From positions 27,063,951-27,127,950 of the forward strand of contig CM066917.1 in assembly GCA_033964015.1 (NCBI GenBank): a stretch of 64,000 bases of DNA, read 5' to 3'. Positions within the stretch are counted from its first letter, which is position 1. The number at the start of each line of letters is the position of its first letter. Below, one piece after another: positions 1-17,681 of the stretch. The translations under genes and the position numbers were made by a program. The stretch is from Scolanthus callimorphus. Its lineage: Eukaryota; Cnidaria; Anthozoa; Actiniaria; Edwardsiidae. The notes under the pieces are model-generated. The model did not search any database. It had not been told where the DNA came from and saw only the letters and a program-made list of their open reading frames with translations.

Positions 1-654
1 GGAATTTACTGAGGTGAGTTATGGCGTGCGTTAGGCTTTCTCTTACACAGAGCTTCCTTTTCCTGGCGCGTGTGTGCGGGAGGCTCGAGCCATTGTTCCG
101 AGATCTGTTCCTTTTGGTTGTACCTTTGGGAGTGTCGAAGGTTGCACCATTTAGATAAGACGAAATCGAAAAGTGCTGATAAAGAGCTCATGGCGACCAA
201 AACTTAGTCGTGAGCAATTCTTCGCCAGAAATATTCTCGTCGACTCGCGGGGGAGGCTTTGGTGATTGACGCATGCGCGAGACTTTGATATAGAGCCGTT
301 GAGAGAAACACCTTTCTGCGCATGTCCCAACGTTCAAAATCGGCCAATCAGCTCTGGGTTACGAGAATGCGAAAGAACTAATGCCGCTGACATGCGCAGT
401 AGTGCGCGAAAGAAAGCGTTTTTCATCTGAAAATCAGCTAGAGGTCGTCTTAAACATGAGCTCGCGTTCTTATCGATTAGACTGGTTGCTATCCGTCGAT
501 CGAGACTCACTGAGCCACATTTTTTCGCACTCCTTTTTTTCAGGCCGAGTCCAACATGAACGACTTAGTTTCTGAGTATCAGCAGTATCAGGATGCCACG
601 GCTGAGGAGGAGGGAGAGTTTGACGAGGAGGAGGACCCACTAGAGGCTCCATGA
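1..654 (+). CDS. TUBB: Beta-tubulin, C-terminal end (partial)
   Basis: Beta-tubulin forms the alpha/beta dimer of microtubules. Only the C-terminus is in the window. Bases 1-13 end a coding exon reading EFTE and are followed at once by a GTGAGT donor. The last exon is 544-654, after a T-rich CAG acceptor, and reads [20 protein letters not shown] followed by an acidic tail. Joined, they give the invariant [20 protein letters not shown] run of beta-tubulins, in phase. The tail, rich in Glu and ending in DPLEAP, is the variable isotype-specific region that carries polyglutamylation and MAP contacts. The intron is 14-543 and holds a MITE remnant. A polyadenylation signal lies about 145 bases past the stop. 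Family assignment is secure; the isotype cannot be named. Confidence 0.96.
232..369. repeat. MITE family A, degraded copy in tubulin intron
   Basis: This segment is bounded by TATTCTCG at the left and CGAGAATG at the right. It shares GACGCATGCGCGAG, GAGCCGTTGAGAGAAA and AAAATCGGCCAATCAG blocks with copies at 28529, 46759 and 50409. The left terminus has decayed. Confidence 0.7.
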
Positions 655-797
655 GGGTCACGTGATGACACACTGTGCATTCTAGTACGTGCTGGGAAAA
701 CCAGTAAATTGTGCGGCGTGTTGTGACTTCCGTACTGATAAATGCATGCAATAATGTGTTGTATTGAAGACATGTTTTTCTATCATAATGCATGACG

Positions 798-803
798 AAT
801 AAA
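798..803 (+). terminator. AATAAA polyadenylation signal of beta-tubulin
   Basis: Canonical AATAAA hexamer 144 bases after the tubulin stop codon, on the coding strand, in an AT-rich 3' UTR. Confidence 0.75.
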
Positions 804-966
804 CAAGACCGATGTTAATGGCCCTTAATTAATAGATAGCGTTTATTGGTACCTACAATAGCTACATGAATGAGGATCTAATAAAAAATATTTTTGGGCA
901 AGCTATATGATGTTCTGTGCTATGTCACTGCGTTCCGCCGCACAGAAAATGTTTATATTGTATATT

Positions 967-1107
967 CTACATGAACGTACACGGGTGTAGGAGAGACACT
1001 TTCCACTCAGATGTTAGACTACTAGTATGCGACTTGAGCTGGTCAATCACAAAAGCCCTGAAATCCGTCAGATCTTGTTTGGTAACAGGTTGTTCCTCAT
1101 CTCCCAT
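967..1107 (-). CDS. Short ORF of unknown function
   Basis: A 46-residue ORF starts MGDEEQPVTKQDLTDFRAF and has an amphipathic heptad-like stretch to about residue 34. I do not recognise it. The charged, coiled-coil look resembles the start of many retroelement ORF1 or Gag proteins, so it may be a retroelement fragment. It may equally be a chance ORF: no flanking exon continues it. Confidence 0.25.
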   Translation of the reverse strand: MGDEEQPVTKQDLTDFRAFVIDQLKSHTSSLTSEWKVSLLHPCTFM

Positions 1108-2310
1108 AATCCGAAGTCTACAAAAGTGGTGATTTAAGCGAGTAACTGGAAGGTCAAGTAGTGCAATCTAATTTGCATGAAGTGCCAGGAAGTGCCATTT
1201 CGTTCTCAACTCGTCCAGGGCAGGAGTCATGTCTAATAATGTCAAAACGTTCATGAGCTTATTCATCTCAAGAATGGGGATGGCTGGACATATAAGCAGT
1301 GCAAATTTATTTACTCTTAAAGTAGCAGGGGCGGATTGGATAAAGTCTGACTGTAGCACACTAACATCTATGACAATATGACAAAAAGCAACTCCCTGAA
1401 ATCTGACTGAAGTGTTGTTTGCTACAGTTGACTAAATCCGCCCTTTGGATAGTCAGAAGGCAGTTTTATTGTGAGCCATAATCTGCTAAACATTTCGCTT
1501 CAGTATATTTACTCGACTTGAGGAAAAAGAAGAAAAAAAACAGGACCATACTTCCAGACAAAGAGCTGAAGCGTCGTATGGCGACCGTACGGTTCTTACG
1601 CCCACGCCAGAGATTTCGGCCCTGACAGTCGCTATCCTGGGTGTTGAGTTGTTCAGTAGCTAGATACCTGTGGGTGAGAGAACGCCCGGCCACCAGACCA
1701 TATAAGGACGCCCCTTGTACCGTTAGTGAACAATCAACTAATTACTATGCATCACCAACGTATTTATAGGTCTGATGAGTGTGTAAGAGATCCATGTGGG
1801 ACAGGTTGTCGATTTTTTATCTAACGGTTTGCAACTTTCTCACAGTTGCTGTTCCCATATTTTATTCATCATAATAAAAAAGTACGCATTTATATGGACA
1901 CGAGAATGAGTTTACTTCGCATTTTTCCGTTTGCGCATGCGCATACACGTCATCTCGTCTGATTTTATTTTCCTTGAACAGACAATCATGGATCCCCAAG
2001 AGAGCTCTTCTAAAGATGTCCAGTGCTATACTCTCAGCTACTTATTTAATACTCTTTTCTCTCCATTTATTGGGTAAAATGTTTAGTGACTGAGCGCATT
2101 TGCGCATTGCCATTATGTACTTGGACTCGGATAAACATAGTATTTGCACCATATTGAGGCAGCGAGATCAAGGTTAAGACAATTCGAGTTCGAGACGATA
2201 GTCAAAGATCTCATACATTCTCTGAAATTCGCGCGGTTTATGTGTCAGCAGAAAAGGATGCCGCTCGATTCGTGTGCCGTGACTATAAGCTAACTACAAG
2301 CACTTCCCAG

Positions 2311-2664
2311 AAAACTTTGTGTTGGGATACCCTTCAATCCAGACGTCAGTGAATCAGTCCACTATTGTACAAGTTCCACAATCAGCTCATCCACTGCCGA
2401 CCACCAGAAGATTTGACTCCTACTCAGAACACCAGAAGCACTCGAAGACATCCACAGACCTACCAGCTGTTACAGGCCAATATCTTGGCCTATAACTACT
2501 CATTCTTCCCACGAACTATTCGTACATGGAACTGTCTTCCTGCTGACGTTGTGAGCGCTGCAGACCTGCCATCATTTAAATCGGCTCTTACACCTGCTAT
2601 AAGATCGCTCAAGGTGCCAAGCCACCTCGCAGGCTGTAGAACACCCGCTGTCTGTCTAGCATAG
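2311..2664 (+). pseudogene. LINE ORF2 3' end, decayed reverse-transcriptase tail
   Basis: One frame reads TLCWDTLQSRRQ, then a TGA stop at 2350-2352, then continues open to 2664. The later part contains YNYSFFPRTIRTWNCLP and LPSFKSALT. These match the C-terminal tail that follows the reverse-transcriptase domain in CR1/Jockey/L2-type non-LTR retrotransposons: a WDTLQ-RR motif, then SFFPRTIR-WN-LP, then a SFK-AL motif. The in-frame stop and missing polymerase core mark it as a 5'-truncated dead copy, the usual product of incomplete target-primed reverse transcription. A run of imperfect TTCTAAG repeats follows and may be the element's 3' tail. The clade cannot be fixed. Confidence 0.8.
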
Positions 2665-3064
2665 GGAGTAACTATTCTAAGTTCTAAGTTCTTAGGATTG
2701 CGAGACAGCTTAAAAAAAAACCGAGATTTCGAGAATTCCCTAAGAATTTTGTGTTTTCTTAGAGTTCTAATAGTGCTATCTGTAGCTTTATGAATGGGCG
2801 CAGGAACAGGTCAACGGTCATCCGCTCCGATAACGCAGACTCCGCGGTTTTTCCTTTGGGAGTCTGGAGGCACTATTTCCAGCAATTTATGGAGTTTCAT
2901 CGGGTATCGTACGAGTTGTGTGTACATGTCAATATAAATGCAAACACCCTGTGTAGAACAAGGGCGGATAGAACCGTATGGAACAGGGTCGTAGCTAGCG
3001 GGCCTTCAGGGGCGTAGCCAGGGGGGGGGTTCCAGGGGTTCCGGACCCCCCCCCCCCCCCCCGC

Positions 3065-3477
3065 CTCTGTTCTGGGCCGACTTACTACTAAAATTGTAAA
3101 TATTAATAGACAACAAATAAAAGCTCCAATAAAATGTAGCAAATTTCTTGAAACGCTAGTTTTTCCCCGAGATCTATGTGGAGTTTTTTATTTTTTGAAT
3201 TTTGGAACCCCCCCCCCCTCTCATAAGTGCTGGCTACGCCCCTGGCCTTGTCCTTGTGAGAACCGTCTCTGTTCTGGGCCGACTTACTACTAAAATTGTA
3301 AATATTTAATAGACAACAAATAAAAGCTCCAATAAAATGTAGCAAATTTCTTGAAACGCTAGTTTTTCCCGAGATCTATGTGGAGTTTTTTATTTTTTTG
3401 AATTTTGGAACCCCCCCCCCCCCCCCCCCTCTCATAAGTGCTGGCTACGCCCCTGGCCTTGTCCTTGTGAGAACCGT
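3065..3477. repeat. Tandem duplication (202 and 211 bp units) of a C-rich element
   Basis: Unit 1 (3065-3266) and unit 2 (3267-3477) are nearly identical and differ mainly in poly-C length. The left edge, from 3008, reads GGGGCGTAGCCAGG, and each unit ends near CTGGCTACGCCCCTGG, so the original element had inverted GGCGTAGCCAGG ends. One end was then duplicated. It lies about 120 bases upstream of the PSMB5 start codon. Confidence 0.85.
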
Positions 3478-3597
3478 CCTTCAATATCCCCTCGAACAAA
3501 GGATCATGAAGACGCGCGCTCTGCCCAGTCGTCCTCTTCTCCGTTTCATCATTTTCTTAGGAGCCTGGCACTAGCACGACTCGTGCGACCGGCAAAG

Positions 3598-12224
<8,627 letters not shown>

Positions 12225-12924
12225 TTCTGTCTTAGCTAGAATCTAATACCCAGTATATGTACAAGAAGTTAGCATGATCATGCAGTCTTTTTTCATTCAG
12301 CGAGAAATCTCTCATAGTTGCCATCCCTTTGAAAATCAAGACAAGACATATATTGCTCATTGATATCAGTTTATAGTCTTTTTTTTGTTGAATCACCATC
12401 TACGCCTTGATAACTTTCAAAGTTTTCAACTTCATAAAATGCAAGGCATGCATGTTCATGTACATTTCCTAGTGTTCTTTGCTAGTTCACCATCTTCCTA
12501 GAAGCTACAGTAGTCATGAATTCATCAACTGTCAGGATTTTTTTAATATGTAGGAAGTTATTTATACTGCAGTTTCTAGAGTGCTGTCCTGCCTATAAAT
12601 TATCTACTTTGTGGAGTTGCAGATTAAAACCATTTACTATCAAAATATGATGTTGTGTTCATGTGTGTCCTGGCATGCTGTTTGCTGTGTGTCTGATCTC
12701 ATTATTCAAATCTTGGAAAACCGGTTGGAACATGGTGGGGTAGCCAGAACTTTGTCAATGGGGGTCCCAGAGGCCCATTTTTTGCTAATTTCCCCATACA
12801 TTTAGAAATTTTGTCGCATGTTTACTGTAATTTAGTGCTGGGACATTTTAATTTTTTAAGGCCATTCCAGTTAGGGCAAGTGCCAGAGATTTTGCCACCA
12901 TTTTTGTTTGGAGGAACCTATAAC

Positions 12925-13284
12925 AATGACATCAACTCTCCCGGTTTTGCCGCTAGTCTCAAGATTTTTCACTCCTGTCTACATACCAGCAAAATTTTCC
13001 TGAACTGCCATATATTTACTGTATTTCTCCTGGTTTTCTCATATAACCTTTGTAGCCTTTGTATACACCTTATTCCAAAATGGCTGACTGGCCCTTGTGG
13101 CACCGTTCTCATAAAATTATTCTTTTCTTTTACATTCACTCAAGCACAAACACAAAAGATAATTTCATGAGAGGGAGGCCACAAGTGCAAATGAGCAAAA
13201 AGTCGGCCATTTTGGAATAAAGTGTATTTTGACTGAGATTCCAAGGTTTCTCCCAGTTTCTGGAGTCCTAGTGTTGACATCCCT
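12925..13284. mobile_element. MITE family K, interrupted by another MITE
   Basis: Imperfect inverted ends GACATCAACTCTCCCGG and CTAGTGTTGACATCCCT. CTCAAGATTTTTCACTC, TTTACTGTATTTCTCCTGG and related blocks are shared with the copy at 16951-17125. The copy is split by the element at 13063-13227. Confidence 0.55.
13063..13227. mobile_element. 165-bp MITE inserted in the family K copy
   Basis: Inverted ends ATACACCTTATTCCAAAATG and CATTTTGGAATAAAGTGTAT, followed inward by a second inverted pair TGGCCCTTGTGGC and GCCACAAGTGCA. Confidence 0.85.
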
Positions 13285-13373
13285 GCTATCAGAGCCAAAT
13301 CAGTCTACCATTTTTCAACCCTTTTCAAATAGCCGTTTTCATGACAAATACACCCGTATCATGACCACATTAT

Positions 13374-13407
13374 TTGTGTGTGTGTGTGTGTGGGGGGGGG
13401 GGGGGGG
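13374..13407. repeat. (TG)n followed by poly-G tract
   Basis: A TG dinucleotide run passes into an uninterrupted G tract of about 15 bases. It is prone to polymerase slippage and could form a G-quadruplex. Confidence 0.9.
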
Positions 13408-13726
13408 ATCCTGCTCAACAGGAAACATTATATATTCATCCCTATTAAGGGATAGCATTTTCTACGATCCATGGGGATAGCAATGAGGGTGGGGCTATTA
13501 TAAATTTTGCCCAATTAGCAAAGACAAAGCTACACTATTCTGAGTAGGCTTTCTGCAGCTATCTACTATTAAAACATTGCTATTATTATTATAAAAAATA
13601 AATAACAAATAAATAAATAACAAAAGGCCAAGTATAATAAAGCATGTGGAAGAAGTTTGCAGGAAGCTATCTTGGGGATCCCTGTGGTAAAAGTAATCGA
13701 GTAACCTGGGCACCAGTGTGTCCAAC

Positions 13727-16700
13727 ATGGCGGCTCCCGTGAGAGCGTGTTGCAGAAAACTGCTTCTTTCTCCTCAAAGTACGACTTGGGGAAGCCTCAG
13801 TTGCTACCGTACTACCTCTAGAAATTTGACTTGCACGCTCTTTATCATGTCTAGAAAATATTCTGCTGAAAATCCACAAAGTTTGGGCGATCAAGCGCCA
13901 AAAGCTTATTCGAAATCTATCTCCAGAACCCGTCACTTTTGAGTGGAAAACGAACAGAACCAAAGACTTTGACAAGAGAATGCGTGGAAGAAGAGATAGA
14001 GAGGAACAAGAGGCTTCAGGATTCTGAACCAGTAGAGATCAAGGCTCCGGAGAGCGTTGAATGGCAGAGTGGAAGCAAGAGAGTTGGGGCGATTGGTGTG
14101 AAACTTGGCATGTCAGCTTTATGGCTGCGGGATGGGAGGAGATTGCCCGTGACTCTTATACAGGTAGGAAAAGGCAGACTTAAAGGGATTACTTGTCACT
14201 ATGTGCTATGCTTCAGGTGGCTACGTGTGTAAAATTAGTTGCCGTCCAGCAGGGTTTGACATTGAGAATGAGAGATATTGCAGGTATAAATGCAAAATTT
14301 CAGCAAGTAATAAGTAATCATCCCTTTGGGAATAAAATCACAAAAGTGTGGAGGCCATGCTGAAAGTGAAAGTTTGTCATATTTTGTCAGGCTAGTGTGA
14401 CTAAATAAAGTTGATCAATGTAGGCATTACTTTTTTGCAGATCAAGGATTGCCAGGTTGTACAGGCAAGGGTTGCTAAGGCTCATGGGGGAAATGATCAA
14501 AGAACAGAGCTACAAGTTGGTGCTGTTGATGAACCAGAACTAAACAAGGTAAAAACTAAAAAAAATAGAATTATTTGCATTAAGTAAGAGCTTCTGGTGC
14601 AATGAATCATCTCAATAAAAACAAAGTAATGCATTATGGTCAGGGTGAGTTGTTTCAGTGAAAGGCATTATGTAACCCTCTACCCCTCTGTAACTTCCAA
14701 AGACCCCCTTGGGAAGGGTATGGCTTTTTTCTGGAATCACGCATTGTTGGCAAATAAACTTTAAACCAGGCCACAGAAAATACAGCCAACGAGAATGCAG
14801 GAATGGCGTAGCATATTCTGTGGCATTCAAACCAACCTTACCATCACTGCATTTAGGTAAAGCATTGCCTTTTATGTAGCAATTGGTATAAAAATAGTTA
14901 TACAATGCTTTCAAGTGGCATACTGCAGAATATCCAACTTGTCTCTTGTATTTTCCCAGCATACACACTTGTCTAAAGGCTCCTTTAGAGCCAGAAAATA
15001 CAAGTGATGCATGGGATATTCTGCAGTATGTTCTGTTCACTTAAAGTAAACTTGTGTTTCAATGTCATTTTCCTTCAGGTTGATAAAGCACAGTTTGGTC
15101 ATTTCAAGAAGGTTTCAGTGAGACCTAAAAAGGTGGTCTGTAGCTTCCCTGTGACTCCTGATGGATTACTAAAGCCTGGTAAATAAACTTGATTGTCTGT
15201 GGAGTGAAACTTAACAAATAATGCCTACTGGTAACACTATTGTTTGCCATCAGAAGCAAATGCCAACCAAATGAAATACATTTGTATTTCTGTTGCAAAA
15301 AAAGAAAACGAATCTATAAGTTTGACTCATATTTGCTGGCTGCCAGAGAAAAAAAAATTTTGTCACAAAATAGATTTGATTCTTTTTCATGATGGGTGCA
15401 TTTAAAATCTACAATTCCCTTTCCTTTCAGGTACTGAGATCAATGCTTCTCATTACTATCCCGGTCAATATGTGAAAGTACAAGGCATAACGTAAGTGAT
15501 GCTCAGCATTTCCCTGTTTCTCCATGTTTTGGAGAGTGCATTGGATTTCTTTTAAAGTGCATATCACCCCTGAGAGGAGAGGACATGGACTGAAAGTTGT
15601 GCTTGAACAAATAAGAACGGCAATAATTTTGTTTCCATATTTTTTTGGTTAACAAGATATGTAAGATCAATGTTTTATTCAAAATTTGATGACATGGCAA
15701 GAGGCAGAAAATATGCATGCTAACATCAGCCAGTACGTATCTAATCCAGTGGCTTTTTTGCATGACATGACTGCATGACATAGCCCCTTTAAGCCCATTG
15801 CATATATAAATGGGCCTTTAAAGATCTTCTCAAACAGTCATAATTATTAATTTCTTTGTGCTTATAGGAAAGACAAAGGTTTCCAAGGAGTGATGAAAAG
15901 ATGGGGAATGAAAGGGCAACCAGCCAGCCATGGTCAGTCAAAAACACATAGGAAAATGGGTGCGACAGGTGGTGGCCAGGAACCTGGTCGGATATGGCCA
16001 GGCAAGAAAATGGCAGGACACGTGGGGAACAAGAACTGTACACTGTTTGCTCTTAGGGTATGTGAAATGAAATTTGGTAAAAAATTTCCAATATGTAACT
16101 GTTTATTACTTGTCTTTCAGTGCTCCGTTTCATAGTTACACAACAGCCTTTGTTTGATCCCAAGAGGGCAAGGTTGACCTTTCACTGTTAGAGATGTGAA
16201 ACTTGTTAGCATTATAGGAAAATGCTAACAAGTTTCTTTGCTCCGACAAAGGGCTAATGCTCGAAATGTCAGCAAAACACCATTTTTCCACAGCGTTTAA
16301 CATAAATCTCAACCTTTGGTTGTTGTTGTTCATGTTAACATCTCCACCGATGCAGACCACCTAGTTTTCCCATAAAACTAGTCATACCATTGTTAGCATT
16401 ATAAAAGGACTGATTTGCATTTCAAGAGAATGAAGGTCTTTATCAGTGCCAGGTCAACCTTAACCTCGGTGTGACACAGCAACTGAGAACTGTGAAAAGG
16501 TTGGTTGTCCATTGCTAAATATTATCTTTACCAGTGTTCCCTTTGATTCTTTCCACAGATTCATCGCATCAATACCAAATACAACGTTTTATACGTCCAA
16601 GGACAGTGCCCAGGCCCCTGTGGTGGTTTCCTAAGAATAAGTGATGCATGGAAGACTCATTCGCAGACTCCACCCTTCCCAACATACCTTGTGGACCCTG

Positions 16701-16795
16701 AAACACCATTACCAGAAGATTTATATGCCGAAAATATACAGCCATTCCATGAGGACTCAATTAGTTATGAGCAAAAGAAACAAGGAAAAAAGTGA
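13727..16795 (+). CDS. MRPL3: Mitochondrial large ribosomal subunit protein uL3m (frame break in exon 1)
   Basis: Mitoribosomal L3, an rRNA-binding protein near the peptidyl-transferase centre. Exons: 13727-14163, 14441-14548, 15079-15178, 15431-15491, 15868-16057, 16559-16795, all GT-AG. Start [13 protein letters not shown] opens an Arg/Ser-rich transit peptide. The body has [13 protein letters not shown], the L3 hallmark [20 protein letters not shown], then [10 protein letters not shown] and [13 protein letters not shown], ending near [14 protein letters not shown] as in animal homologues. In exon 1 the transit-peptide frame hits TGA at 13940-13942, and the conserved frame opens one base out of register. 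One extra T in the TTTT run at 13937-13940 would join the frames and give 377 codons (human 348). A lost base in the assembly is likelier than a pseudogene, since every later exon is intact. Confidence 0.9.
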
Positions 16796-16950
16796 TATTG
16801 GGAAAATGTTTTAGACAGCAAAACAATGTTGAGCTTATAATGCTTTGAAATCTGCTGGTGAACAATATCTGTGCCAGTGCATAGTAAATTTGTTAGCAGT
16901 AAACTAGTGCATCTCAAGTAGAGGTGGATTTAGGGGGGCCTCCCATACAC

Positions 16951-17125
16951 AGGGACGTCAACCCCAGGACTTCAAAAATCTGGAGACTGCCTTAAAAGGA
17001 TGAAATTTCATAAAACTCTCCCAGGAGAAATGCAGTAAATTTATGGCAGTCATCATCAATTTTTCCCAGGAGACAGAGCGAAAAATCTTGAGACTCCCCA
17101 CAAAACCAGGAGAGGTGACGTCCCT
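16951..17125. mobile_element. MITE family K, intact copy
   Basis: Inverted ends AGGGACGTCAACCCCAGGA and CCAGGAGAGGTGACGTCCCT. Inner AATCTGGAGACT and CTTGAGACTCCCC blocks are inverted too. It sits inside another repeat whose flanks read CTCCCATACA and TACATTAATTCTG. Confidence 0.8.
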
Positions 17126-17329
17126 ACATACATTAATTCTGTATTTGGTGAATAATATTTGCAATTTTTGGTCCCAATATTTTCACTCTCCTGCCCCCTC
17201 CCCCCTTCTGAATTTACTGGATCTGCCCCTGTCGCGTTGGTTCGTGATAAGGTTGATGGGTTATCTTAATTGCCAATAATAAAGAGGAGTGACTTTTCAT
17301 CATGTGACCAAAGTGATTCAGTTATATCA

Positions 17330-17460
17330 GGGGCATAGCCAGGGGGACCCAGGGGACCGCGGCCCCCCTTTCTCGGGAGATTTTCCCATACTTTTACTGT
17401 ATTTGCTGGAGGAAATTAGAAAATTTTCGTCCCATGTTTTCACTCTCTGCTGAGGATATT
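17330..17460. repeat. Interspersed GGCATAGCCAGGGGG repeat
   Basis: Runs from GGGGCATAGCCAGGGGG through AGATTTTCCCATACTTTTAC to CGTCCCATGTTTTCACTCTC. The same series recurs at 35715-35875 and, inverted, at 36318-36410. The segment 16796-17681 otherwise holds MRPL3 3' UTR and CPLANE2 upstream DNA. Confidence 0.75.
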
Positions 17461-17681
17461 ACATGGCCACACGGAGATACGATTTTTATCGTTTTTATGG
17501 GCTCCCTGTGGTAAAGCTATCGGTGACTGCAATATCAGTTGGTCAGTGGTTATACTTTAAAACAAAAATGGCGGGCAAAACGGACAGTGAGTCCGTGATT
17601 GTCAACAAGAAATTGTCAGGGAATTCCGGCAGATCTTGTTTGCTGAAATGTTAGATCTTTAGGTAGCACTTAACTTAAGTA

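Larger units (their letters stand above)
655..2310. other. Intergenic: tubulin 3' UTR, then no clear gene
   Basis: The first 150 bases are the tubulin 3' UTR. Beyond the polyadenylation signal I find no conserved coding exon. A 46-codon minus-strand ORF at 967-1107 is listed separately. The rest is ordinary AT-rich sequence with short A and T runs. Confidence 0.6.
12225..13726. other. PSMB5 3' UTR and intergenic DNA with nested MITEs
   Basis: No conserved coding exon is seen. The first few hundred bases are likely PSMB5 3' UTR. The region holds a nested pair of inverted-repeat elements (12925-13284 with 13063-13227 inside) and a TG/poly-G tract at about 13374-13407. MRPL3 starts at its right edge. 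Confidence 0.6.

Noticed and set aside
470..793. 107-codon antisense ORF at the tubulin end
   Set aside because: It runs antisense through the tubulin last exon and 3' UTR and has no family resemblance.
14612..15040. 142-codon minus-strand ORF in MRPL3 intron 2
   Set aside because: It overlaps an intron of a confident gene on the other strand, has no recognisable motif, and its sequence includes an inverted repeat (ATACTGCAGAATATCC and GGATATTCTGCAGTAT).
17463..17654. 63-codon ORF just upstream of CPLANE2
   Set aside because: Starts inside an interspersed repeat and is followed by an in-frame stop before the CPLANE2 ATG. It might be 5' UTR but is not supported as coding.
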